DNA of 55,254 nt from NCBI GenBank assembly GCA_002753515.1, contig PEAK01000025.1, forward strand, positions 1 through 55,254, in the 5' to 3' direction. This document shows positions 1 through 7,474 of the stretch, piece after piece. A program made the translations under genes and the position numbers. The DNA is from Magnetococcales bacterium. Lineage in GTDB: Bacteria; Pseudomonadota; Magnetococcia; Magnetococcales; UBA8363. The notes beneath the pieces were generated by a model. It saw nothing but the letters and a program-made list of their open reading frames with translations. It did not search any database and was not told where the DNA came from. The stretch's first letter is position 1, and each line of letters opens with the position of its first letter.

Positions 1-117
1 GCGGCTTCCTTCAGATCCCACCTCACGGTGGACACCCTTGCCGTCCGGCTAACAGTTCCCCTTGCCGGGCCTGTAGGGGACTTTCACCCCCAAGTAAGTG
101 CGCCCTGCCGGGCGCAC
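1..117 (-). mobile_element. 5' end of a group II intron (probably class IIC), cut by window edge
   Basis: Read leftward from 117, the sequence starts GTGCG, the conserved 5' end of bacterial group II introns. It then folds immediately into a short hairpin (GTGCGCCC..GGGCGCAC) and continues with blocks typical of domain I: GGGGGTGAAAGTCCCC, GGCAAGGGGAAC, and the GTGAGGTGG..TCTGAAGGAAGC stretch common in introns carrying LtrA-type reverse transcriptases. The rest of domain I, any reverse transcriptase/maturase and domains V-VI lie left of position 1. The intron starts directly after the T tract of a Rho-independent terminator, which is the known target preference of class IIC introns. Group II identity rests on recalled consensus; class C is inferred from the insertion site. 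Confidence 0.8.
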
Positions 118-149
118 AAAAAAACGGGTGCCCAACCCTATGGCACCCG
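118..149 (-). terminator. Rho-independent terminator of the ankyrin gene, used as intron target
   Basis: On the minus strand an 8-bp perfect stem (CGGGTGCC at 149-142 with GGCACCCG at 132-125) closes a 9-nt loop and is followed by seven T (124-118). It lies about 65 bp after the stop of the leftward ankyrin gene. The intron begins at the next base. Confidence 0.85.
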
Positions 150-214
150 ATCAAAAACCCGGTGAAGTCGATTCGTCCTTCACATCGGGCAGGCAGCTTG
201 CGTGCGGTCATTGG

Positions 215-1189
215 TCAAATCATCGCCCCGACCTTGGCCAGCAGTTTACCCATCGCCGTTTTTTCGCTGACTTTACCGGCGTGACGCATGGCTGTTCTTC
301 CACCACCATCCTTGAGTCCGGGGTCGGCCCCATGGGCCAATAAAACCCTGGCGACATCATACCGGTCGTTGGCGGTGGCAACCATCAAGGGGGACTCGCC
401 CCGATCATCGATGGCATTCACCTCGGCTCCATGGGTCAAAAGCAGTTGCACAACACCGACATAGCCTTTTTCAGCCGCCAGATGCAACGCCATGCAACCG
501 CATCCCTTCAGCCTGGAATCCACGGCGCCCTTGTTCAACAAGGCCTCCACCACCGCGTCGTGACCATTCATGGCCGCCAACATCAATCCGGTATACCCGG
601 CTCGATCCTCGAGATCGATGCGGGCACCTGCCGCCAGGGTTAACCCCACACTCTTCGTTGATCCCCATTCCGCCGCGATCATCAGTGCCGAACGCCCCTG
701 GTTATCGATTTTCCCCACATCAGCCCCATGGTCAATGATGATCCGCACCAGGTTATCAAAATCGTACTGTACCGCTTTCATGAGCGCTGTCGAACCGTTG
801 GTGGAGACCTGATCCACGTCAGCACCATGATCCAGCAACATGCGAACAATGTCCTCATTGCCCCATTGGGCCGCCAGGATTAACGCCGTCTGCCCCCAAC
901 GATTGGCCGCATTCACATCCGCGCCTGCTGCGAGCAGGCTCCGCACCACCTTGGTTTGCCCGTATTCCGCCGCCCACATGAGGGCCGTATTGCCCAATTT
1001 CCCCCCATGATTCACATCCAATCCGGCCCGCAGCAACCGATTCACATCATTCACATTGCCGTCCATGGCCGCCAACGCCATCTCTCCCGTGGGAACCGAT
1101 GACGATTCCGTTACTTTACCCAGCATCAGCGCCACCCCTCCGGCCAACACCAGTGCCGAAACCATCCTTTTGATCATTTTGGTGTTCAT
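215..1189 (-). CDS. Exported ankyrin-repeat protein
   Basis: About 324 residues. The N-terminus ([20 protein letters not shown]) looks like a signal peptide or membrane anchor, and the rest is a run of about nine ankyrin repeats of 33 residues with the usual G-x-TALM-A-x-x-G and LL-x-x-GADV-N signatures. Repeats seven to nine are degenerate, one containing a CGC motif. Ankyrin repeats bind proteins; the partner cannot be read from sequence. The frame is open further upstream to 1306, but ATG at 1189 (or 1192) follows GAGGAG by about 7 nt and gives the signal peptide directly. Transcribed alone and leftward, ending at the terminator 118-149. Ankyrin identity is certain; export is likely; function is unknown. 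Confidence 0.9.
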   Translation of the reverse strand: MNTKMIKRMVSALVLAGGVALMLGKVTESSSVPTGEMALAAMDGNVNDVNRLLRAGLDVNHGGKLGNTALMWAAEYGQTKVVRSLLAAGADVNAANRWGQTALILAAQWGNEDIVRMLLDHGADVDQVSTNGSTALMKAVQYDFDNLVRIIIDHGADVGKIDNQGRSALMIAAEWGSTKSVGLTLAAGARIDLEDRAGYTGLMLAAMNGHDAVVEALLNKGAVDSRLKGCGCMALHLAAEKGYVGVVQLLLTHGAEVNAIDDRGESPLMVATANDRYDVARVLLAHGADPGLKDGGGRTAMRHAGKVSEKTAMGKLLAKVGAMI

Positions 1190-1192
1190 CAT

Positions 1193-1826
1193 CCCACTCC
1201 TCACTCTTTCTTGTACTTTTTTATTTTTTCTACACCCGGGCGTTGCAATGATCGAAGTGTGTGTTGTGCCCGACATCATTCCCATCGCACCCATCATGCC
1301 AGGCATCTATTATTTTCAACAATTTATTATATCATTGTTTTACAAATAGTTACATTATATACATTTTTATTTTGTTTTATAATATCCAAACTACAGATTC
1401 AAATTTGAACCGTGTATGCCCGGAATTCCCGAGGGAAACCGGGGAATAAAGCGATTAATATATTGATTTTATTAACTTTATTCCAATGAGACATTTTGTA
1501 TCGAGACATATTGTCCCACGACACACCGTGAGACAGCGCAACATGAGGGGAAGTAACGAGGGGGGCCATTAATTAATGAAAATTATACTGACCCCATCTG
1601 ACCTCTTAACGTAACTTTACGCGGAAAAGGAAAGGAAGTTTTAGCGATTGCAAGGAAATCGGGTTGCCTTTTTCGCTCCAATCCAATACTCTTGGCGAAA
1701 CACATTACCGTAAAGATCAGATCGATAGTTAACCATGTTCCATCAGGCACGACACAAACAGTCCACCCGGGTCACAATCCCCAGGTCCATAAGGACGCTA
1801 TTTCAACCTTAGGAGAGGCTTAACAA
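1193..1826. other. Divergent intergenic region, AT-rich
   Basis: No gene is supported between the leftward ankyrin gene and the rightward gene at 1827. It is AT-rich from about 1310 to 1500 and must hold promoters for both sides. Two near-direct repeats GAGACAT(T/A)TTGT lie at about 1488 and 1503, followed by related TGTCCCACGACA and GTGAGACAG, possibly an operator cluster; this is weak. No convincing -35/-10 pair can be assigned by eye. Confidence 0.4.
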
Positions 1827-2354
1827 ATGAAGAAGACTTCAATTCTTGGAACCATCTGCGCTTCCGCCATGCTCATGTTCGCAGGCTCCGCCCTCGCCCA
1901 TGACATGGCCAAAGTCGTTCCCTGCGACAGCAATAACGTCATTTTCCCCGCAGGTGGTTGCGACTCGCATCCCCACTACTACTCCCATCCCGGCAATGGC
2001 CCTCATTCCCATGCGGGAATCCTCCAACTCACACCGCAGGAAGCCGCCGTTCGTGCCGTTCCCGTAGTGTTGGTTGATGCCCCCAAGCCCGCTCCTGAAG
2101 CCGCTCCGGCTGCTGCCGCTCCGGCCGCCCCTGCGGAACCCGCCAAAGTCGCGGCTCCTGCCGTTAAGAGTGACAAGACCAAGCCGGATGGCAAAAAGGC
2201 CGCCAAGAAAGCCGCTAAAAAAGCGAACAAACCCGCCGCTGAGAAAAAAGCTGCCAAGCCCGCCGCCGAGAAAAAGGCTGCCAAGCCCGCCGCCGAGAAA
2301 AAGGCTGCCAAGCCCGCCGCTGAGAAAAAAGACGCTGCCAAGCCGGCTCAATAA
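1827..2354 (+). CDS. Secreted His-rich protein with Lys/Ala/Pro repeat tail
   Basis: 175 residues. Signal peptide at 1-24 ending SALA-HD. Residues about 25-75 contain two Cys and a His/Tyr cluster (SHPHYYSHPGNGPHSHAG) suggestive of metal binding. The remainder is low complexity: an Ala/Pro linker and then a histone H1-like basic tail built on AAEKKAAKP units. Start is clear: AGGAGAGG lies 9-10 nt before ATG. Monocistronic, with a terminator just after. The basic tail might bind polyanions such as LPS, exopolysaccharide or DNA outside the cytoplasm, but that is inference. I do not recognise a named family. Confidence 0.8.
   Translation: MKKTSILGTICASAMLMFAGSALAHDMAKVVPCDSNNVIFPAGGCDSHPHYYSHPGNGPHSHAGILQLTPQEAAVRAVPVVLVDAPKPAPEAAPAAAAPAAPAEPAKVAAPAVKSDKTKPDGKKAAKKAAKKANKPAAEKKAAKPAAEKKAAKPAAEKKAAKPAAEKKDAAKPAQ
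2230..2346 (+). repeat. 27-bp in-frame tandem repeat (about four units)
   Basis: Units close to AAGCCCGCCGCCGAGAAAAA + GGCTGCC, each encoding KPAAEKKAA, are repeated about four times with few synonymous changes. The last unit has an inserted Asp codon. The 27-bp period keeps frame, so slippage would change tail length without disrupting the gene. Confidence 0.85.
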
Positions 2355-2377
2355 ACTTTCCGAGTTGGTTGACGAAG

Positions 2378-2405
2378 AAAAACCGGGGGGTGACTTCCGG
2401 TTTTT
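2378..2405 (+). terminator. Rho-independent terminator
   Basis: AAAAACCGG (2378-2386) pairs with CCGGTTTTT (2397-2405) around a 10-nt loop, and the T run continues to 2408. It lies 24 bp after the stop of the His/Lys-rich gene. Confidence 0.85.
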
Positions 2406-2412
2406 TTTATTT

Positions 2413-2561
2413 GTCCCGCCACCAGCGCGAGATACGTAGTTTTCTAGCGTCATCCCCGCGAAAGCGGGGATCCAGGGAGTCTACACACCTTTCCCTGACT
2501 TTCTGGATCCCCGCTTTCGCGGGGATGACAAGAACTGCGCATCCCAAGATAGCTGCGGTTT
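2413..2561. repeat. Palindromic MITE-like element, copy 1
   Basis: Same family as the elements at 10810, 10948, 48811 and 52662. The core inverted repeat runs from GTCATCCCCGCGAAAGCGGG at 2449 to its complement ending at 2529. The right end is TGCGGTTT. The left end is diverged (CCGCCACCAGCGCGAGATACG instead of AAACCGCAACCAACACGGGA). A direct repeat TTTATTTGTCCCGCCACCA occurs on both sides (2406-2424 and about 2559-2577); it could be a target duplication or the start of a second, truncated copy. Confidence 0.8.
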
Positions 2562-2894
2562 ATTTGTCCCGCCACCACAAAAAAAGATTCCGTTTTCCGT
2601 CACCTCGGCATAATGTGGTTCCGGACGTTCCAGCATGACCCGGGTACCGGCTTGCACAACTCTCACTCCACAACCGGCAGCTTTTGCCGCACGTCGGGGC
2701 GGACCTGATACAATTTTTGCCCCCATACCGGGAAAAAAGGCATGAAAACACCCCGCCTTGGAAGGCATTTCATATTCATTTCAATATTTTATATGGTCGG
2801 CATGGATTTTGATAACATCTAAGACAACACCCGAGACAGGGTATCATAAAAAAAAGGCCGTCCCGCTACCGGCTCATGAGAGAGGAGAACAGGA
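2562..2894. other. Intergenic region without a supported gene
   Basis: The stretch between the palindromic element and the gene at 2895 has open frames on the minus strand (about 2562-2768) that run into the repeat. They have no recognisable domain and I do not call them. It becomes AT-rich at 2765-2830, the likely promoter region for the next gene. Confidence 0.4.
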
Positions 2895-3512
2895 ATGAAC
2901 GTATCCACAATGGAAATCACCCTGATTCAGGCACGGATGACCTGTGGCACCGAGGGTTCGTCATCGTGTAATGGGTTCATGTCGATGCTGGACCAGGTGA
3001 TGAGCGCAACCGATAATGCCAGCACGGAACAAGCCGGAACCAACCAGGGGAGCAGCACAGAGATCCTGCTGGCCCTGCTGCAACAACGCAGTCCCTCCTT
3101 TTTTGATCCCACAGCACTAACCGGCCAGGGGAACGACACGACCTTTGGCAGCCTGCTGAACGCGATATCCCCCACATCCCAGTCATCGACCGATGCCTCG
3201 CACAACAACAGCGCCATCGCAGACCTGCTGGCACAATTGTTCCAGTTGCTCGACCAGGCATCCAGTCTGGTTGCCGATTTGTACAAGCAATTGCCTGATG
3301 ACTCGGTTTCATCACCCTGGCCACGCCAGACAGACCGGGCAACACCGTCCGTCGTGGACGAAGCCAAAAACGATAACGCTCAGACGACAGCGTCTCCGAC
3401 CGCTTCGAGCAGCGAAACCACGGCCAGTACCGCCGTAACCGATCCCGCCGCTACGGCGACAGGGACACCGGATCCGGTCGTCAGCCAACAACCGCTGGCC
3501 ATCGCCGCCTGA
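2895..3512 (+). CDS. Hypothetical Ser/Thr/Ala-rich protein
   Basis: 205 residues, no recognised domain. There is no signal peptide. The central part (about 100-130) has a hydrophobic leucine-rich helix (AIADLLAQLFQLLDQASSLV) and the C-terminal third is a disordered T/A/S/P tail. The composition (acidic, Q/S/T-rich, amphipathic helices) resembles exported axial or hook-length-like flagellar proteins, but there is no sequence evidence for that. Start chosen because GAGAGGAG lies 9-12 nt upstream of ATG. Converges on the hybrid kinase gene with only 20 bp between stops. Confidence 0.7.
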   Translation: MNVSTMEITLIQARMTCGTEGSSSCNGFMSMLDQVMSATDNASTEQAGTNQGSSTEILLALLQQRSPSFFDPTALTGQGNDTTFGSLLNAISPTSQSSTDASHNNSAIADLLAQLFQLLDQASSLVADLYKQLPDDSVSSPWPRQTDRATPSVVDEAKNDNAQTTASPTASSSETTASTAVTDPAATATGTPDPVVSQQPLAIAA

Positions 3513-3532
3513 ACACATCAAGGCCGTGATCC

Positions 3533-5518
3533 TTAATGCTCCAGGTCGATGTTCAACTGTTTGGCGTACTGCCTCAACGTGTCGATCGCGCCTTCAAAAT
3601 CGTATTGCAGCATTTGTCGGGTCATTTTTTCCATGCCCGACACCATGGCATCTGGCAACGGAACCTGCTTGAGATCCATCAAGGTGGACTCACCATCGGC
3701 ATTGTAGGTGGAGAGTTCCTGCAACAATTTGCGCAGCAAGGCATCCCGTCGCGAAATGGAATTGTCGGTTTCGCTGACGTCAGGGGTGAACGCATGCGGC
3801 TTATGCATGGACAGATAGATATCCACCTCGCGACAAATCTTGGCCAACTCCCGAGCCATTTCGGCCAGTAAAGGTTGCAACACCGCCATTTCGGAACGCA
3901 CCTTGATGGCCGATTCCAATACCCTGGCCTCTTCCGACAATGGAAAAGCCCCGATCATGGCCGACACCCCCTTCAAGGTATGCACCAAACGTTGTGCCGT
4001 ACCCATGTCGTCTGCGTCCAGGGCTTCGCGAATCTTTTTCTCGGCCCCCCCCTGATTGACCAAAAATTTGGCCAGGACCGAATGATACAGTTCTTCATTG
4101 TTCTCCAGGCGTTCCAGGGCTGTCGCCACGTCGATGCTGACGATGGGCTGGGGCGTGTCGTGGTCAACCCGGCTGCAAGCCTTGGCCAGGGCGGGGAGCA
4201 GTTGACCGGGCAGGAATGGTTTCAAAAGCGAAGCATGGACATCGGCATAGCGCACCGCCTTGGTGAGAACGGCTTCATCACCGACGGAAGAGGTCAGGAT
4301 GATCCGGGGTTGGGAATGGAGTCGTCCCTCCTGCCGAATGCGTGCTGCCAAGGTCAGACCGTTGATTTCCGGCATGGTCAGATCGATCACCATCAGGATA
4401 AAGGGATCCCCTTCGGCCTGGGCTCTTAATAGGGTGTCCACAGCAGCATCACCACCTTCCGCTGCTGCAACACGAAAGTGACTCGCCATCACATGTCGGA
4501 TGAGTACGTCACGGGCCAAGGCGTTGTCCTCAACCACCAGGACACGACCACCGTGGAGATTCAGGGCGTGCCAATCGGTGGGCAAGGTGTCCGATTCCAT
4601 GTTCGTGTGTTCCCGGGAGGTGATGCCAACGGAAACATCAAAACTGAATCGCGTCCCCTGCCCGGGATGACTGCGGCAGCGCAGGGTGCCATCCATCCTT
4701 TGGATCAACCTTTGCGATAACGCCAAGCCAAAGCCATGGCCACTCAGCCTGTGGGAAATGGTGGCGTCGAACTGGGAGAACGATTGAAACAGTTTCTCTT
4801 GCTCTTCCCCCGTCATGCCGATTCCCGTGTCTTCCACAAAAAATTCCAGGCGCATCGATGGGTGTTCGCGGCTCATGACCCGGACGCCAATGACAACGCT
4901 GCCCTGTTCGGTAAATTTGATGGCGTTGTGGCACAGGTTGACGACAATCTGACTCAAACGCCGGGGATCCCCCACCAGCCCGGCTGGGATGCCTGGATCG
5001 CAGTCCACAATGAATTCCAAATCTTTTTCATAAGCTTTCAAACCAATGGCAGCGATAACCGGTTGCAACACAGTGTCCAGACTGAAATCGACCGACTCCC
5101 GATCCATTTGCCCCGCCTCAATCCTGGCCAGGTCCAAAAGGTCGGAGAGGGTACGCAGCGTAGTTTTGGCAGAATCGTGTATTTTTTGAATGAAATCACT
5201 TTGGCGTCCGGTCAACTGGGTTTCCAGGCACAGGTGACTCAAACCGATAATGGTATTCATGGGGGTACGGATTTCCTGACTGATGGCAGCCAGGAATTCG
5301 CTTTGCAGATGCCCGGTCGCCGTGGAAATCTCCGGGTTTTGGGGTAGCCGATCCCCCGAATGGTGAGGTACTGCCCTTTCGTGCCGCTGCCGGCAGACAT
5401 GGCAACGACCAACGATCCGCCAAAGACAGATCAGTATCAGGGGAACCGCCACGAATGCGGCGACAATCAGGACCATATCCCGGGACAGGATCAGATGTTC
5501 CAACAAATACACCCCCAT
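3533..5518 (-). CDS. Hybrid histidine kinase (TM-HisKA-HATPase-REC-HPt) lacking the H-box His
   Basis: 661 residues, BarA/ArcB-like order. One membrane helix at about 15-37, no periplasmic sensor. HisKA at about 70-135, HATPase at about 180-300 with N box (NLCHNAIKFT), G1 (VEDTGIGM) and a G2-like GHGFGLALS. Receiver at about 322-440 with the acidic pair (VVEDN), phospho-Asp in VIDLTMPE and Lys in LLKPF. HPt at about 480-560 with an intact LVHTLKG histidine. The notable point is the H box: instead of S-H-E-I-R-T-P the protein reads S-Q-E-I-R-T-P (residue 81), so the normal phosphoacceptor is Gln. ATP-binding, receiver and HPt motifs look intact. It may act as a phosphatase, a phosphorelay middle, or a regulated scaffold. 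No cognate response regulator gene is adjacent. Confidence 0.92.
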   Translation of the reverse strand: MGVYLLEHLILSRDMVLIVAAFVAVPLILICLWRIVGRCHVCRQRHERAVPHHSGDRLPQNPEISTATGHLQSEFLAAISQEIRTPMNTIIGLSHLCLETQLTGRQSDFIQKIHDSAKTTLRTLSDLLDLARIEAGQMDRESVDFSLDTVLQPVIAAIGLKAYEKDLEFIVDCDPGIPAGLVGDPRRLSQIVVNLCHNAIKFTEQGSVVIGVRVMSREHPSMRLEFFVEDTGIGMTGEEQEKLFQSFSQFDATISHRLSGHGFGLALSQRLIQRMDGTLRCRSHPGQGTRFSFDVSVGITSREHTNMESDTLPTDWHALNLHGGRVLVVEDNALARDVLIRHVMASHFRVAAAEGGDAAVDTLLRAQAEGDPFILMVIDLTMPEINGLTLAARIRQEGRLHSQPRIILTSSVGDEAVLTKAVRYADVHASLLKPFLPGQLLPALAKACSRVDHDTPQPIVSIDVATALERLENNEELYHSVLAKFLVNQGGAEKKIREALDADDMGTAQRLVHTLKGVSAMIGAFPLSEEARVLESAIKVRSEMAVLQPLLAEMARELAKICREVDIYLSMHKPHAFTPDVSETDNSISRRDALLRKLLQELSTYNADGESTLMDLKQVPLPDAMVSGMEKMTRQMLQYDFEGAIDTLRQYAKQLNIDLEH

Positions 5519-5685
5519 TCCTGTTTACATTGCGAGCTTGTTGTCGGTATACTTTTGAGGACGGTATTTCGGTGCAATCGCTCGTTTCATTCTATCACCG
5601 ATTCCCCGGGCTACCAACGGGTGCCTCGCCATGGCACCCTGCGGAACGGATAGCCCCCAATAACGAAACGGTACTGCCCCCTTGA

Positions 5686-7389
5686 ATGACTACGCTCAGG
5701 TATCCCGGTTGGTCAACGGCGACATCAATCCCCTCTGGCAATGACGGACTGGAGTTGGCGTTCCAGCACCATGCCTCCGGGCACTGGGATGAAGCGCGCA
5801 CGCTTTACACAACACGACTCAATCAGCCACCCCATCAGGCCCTGGCCCGGATTCATCTGGCACTGCTGGAGCAACAGGCGGGGAACAATCAGGAAGCCAT
5901 CGCCCATCTGCTCGCGGGACTGCCCCGGGTCCGGGAAATCGATTGCGACACCCTGCTGCGCGTAGCGGCCAAACAGCCATCTATCTTCTGTAATTTTATG
6001 GGTATAGCCTGTCACCAACTGGGACGGATGCCCGAAGCCCTGGCATGCTACCAAAAAGCTTTGAGCCTGCAACCCGACTATCCCGCCGCCCTTTCCAATT
6101 ATGGTTTCGCGCTGATGGCCCTGGAACGATGGGCCGAGGCGCGGGAACAATTCTCCGCCGCCCTGGCGTTGCAACCCGACTTTCCCGAAGCCCATGCCAA
6201 TTTGGGGGCCGTGCTACAGGAGATGGGGCGCTACCGGGAGGCGGAACACTGTTTTCGAACGGCGATTGGCTTGAACAACGAGTTCACCAATGCCTGGTAC
6301 AATCTCGGTCTGGCATTGCAAGCCCAGGGACGCCATGCCGAAGCCCGCCCCCCTTTGGAACGCGCAATCCAACTGGAGCCGCAATTTGCCGAAGGGCATC
6401 TCGCCCTGGGGTTGCTGTTGTTGCGCCTGGGCGACCATCCCACGGGTTGGGCCGAGCATGAATGGCGTTGGCGAACAGCGGGATTTCACCATCATGGCAA
6501 AAAACAGCCGTTATGGAACGGAACCCGGTTGCCCGGGCAAACCATCCTGCTGCACGGCGAACAAGGTTTTGGCGATAGCATCCAATTCATCCGCTATGCG
6601 CCGTTGGTCAAAGCCATGGGGGCCACCGTACTGGTCCAATGTCCCGGGGCGTTGGTCCCATTGTTTCAAACCGCCCCGGGGATTGACAAGGTGTTCGCAA
6701 CCGAGCAAACGGTACCCCCCTGTACGGCCCAGGCCCCCCTCATGAGCCTGCCGCATCTGTTGCGGACCACCGTGGACACCATCCCCGCATCCCTGCCCTA
6801 TCTGGCCGTCGATCCCGAACGATCCGCTTTTTTTTCCCAACGTGCCCAATCTTTAACCGGATTCAAGATTGGCGTGGCGTGGCGCGGCAATCCCAAACAT
6901 AAAAATGATCGTCATCGTTCCATGTCCCCACACCATTGGGCACCCTTGGGGCACCTCTCCGGTTTGACCCTGATCGGCTTGCAAAAACCCTTGCTGGATG
7001 AAGATCGGGAGATTTTCAGTCAATTCAATAATTTTGTTGACTGGAGCCCCTGGCTCGATGATTTTTCCGCCACGGCAGCCGCCATTGCCCAGACCGATCT
7101 GGTGATCGCGGTGGACAGTGCCGTGATTCACCTGGCCGGAGCCCTGAATCACCCCGCATGGATCCTCCTTCCCATGGTTCCCGATTGGCGTTGGGGCCTG
7201 GATGAGCGGACGACGCCCTGGTATCCCGGAATGCGGCAATTTCGCCAAACTCACGACGATTCCTGGGATCAGGTCATGGCGCGAATCCGGGAAAATTTGT
7301 TTTCTGGCAACTATCTTGCTAAAACCAATCGGGAAAGGCTTGTACCTCAGTCGGTTCCAGTTGCAAGAAAAAAAAACGAACCACTCTGA
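5686..7389 (+). CDS. TPR protein with C-terminal glycosyltransferase (GT-B/GT9-like) domain
   Basis: 567 residues. TPR units fill about 20-265, with repeated A-x-x-x-Y/F-x-x-A-L-x-L-x-P signatures. The C-terminal half carries the glycosyltransferase features usual in TPR-glycosyltransferases: ILLHGEQGFGDSIQFIRYAP, IGVAWRGNPKHKND, and the nucleotide-sugar end DLVIAVDSAVIHLAGAL followed by W-x-WG and W-Y-P. Such proteins are cytoplasmic and have been linked to glycosylation of surface structures or flagellins, but acceptor and sugar cannot be predicted. Start at ATG 5686; no clear Shine-Dalgarno is visible. Single gene, divergent from the hybrid kinase. Confidence 0.9.
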   Translation: MTTLRYPGWSTATSIPSGNDGLELAFQHHASGHWDEARTLYTTRLNQPPHQALARIHLALLEQQAGNNQEAIAHLLAGLPRVREIDCDTLLRVAAKQPSIFCNFMGIACHQLGRMPEALACYQKALSLQPDYPAALSNYGFALMALERWAEAREQFSAALALQPDFPEAHANLGAVLQEMGRYREAEHCFRTAIGLNNEFTNAWYNLGLALQAQGRHAEARPPLERAIQLEPQFAEGHLALGLLLLRLGDHPTGWAEHEWRWRTAGFHHHGKKQPLWNGTRLPGQTILLHGEQGFGDSIQFIRYAPLVKAMGATVLVQCPGALVPLFQTAPGIDKVFATEQTVPPCTAQAPLMSLPHLLRTTVDTIPASLPYLAVDPERSAFFSQRAQSLTGFKIGVAWRGNPKHKNDRHRSMSPHHWAPLGHLSGLTLIGLQKPLLDEDREIFSQFNNFVDWSPWLDDFSATAAAIAQTDLVIAVDSAVIHLAGALNHPAWILLPMVPDWRWGLDERTTPWYPGMRQFRQTHDDSWDQVMARIRENLFSGNYLAKTNRERLVPQSVPVARKKNEPL

Positions 7390-7474
7390 CGCAGCCCGCC
7401 TTGATATGGTAAGATTTGCGGCAGGGTAGACAAAGGATAACACCCTGCCAGAGTCGCTATGGAAATGGGGATTT

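Noticed and set aside
2369-2768. Open frames through the palindromic element, translating to SSPRKRGS and similar, and a minus-strand frame upstream of it
   Set aside because: Translations of the palindrome give spurious peptides well known from intergenic repeats; the minus-strand frame has no recognisable domain or ribosome site.
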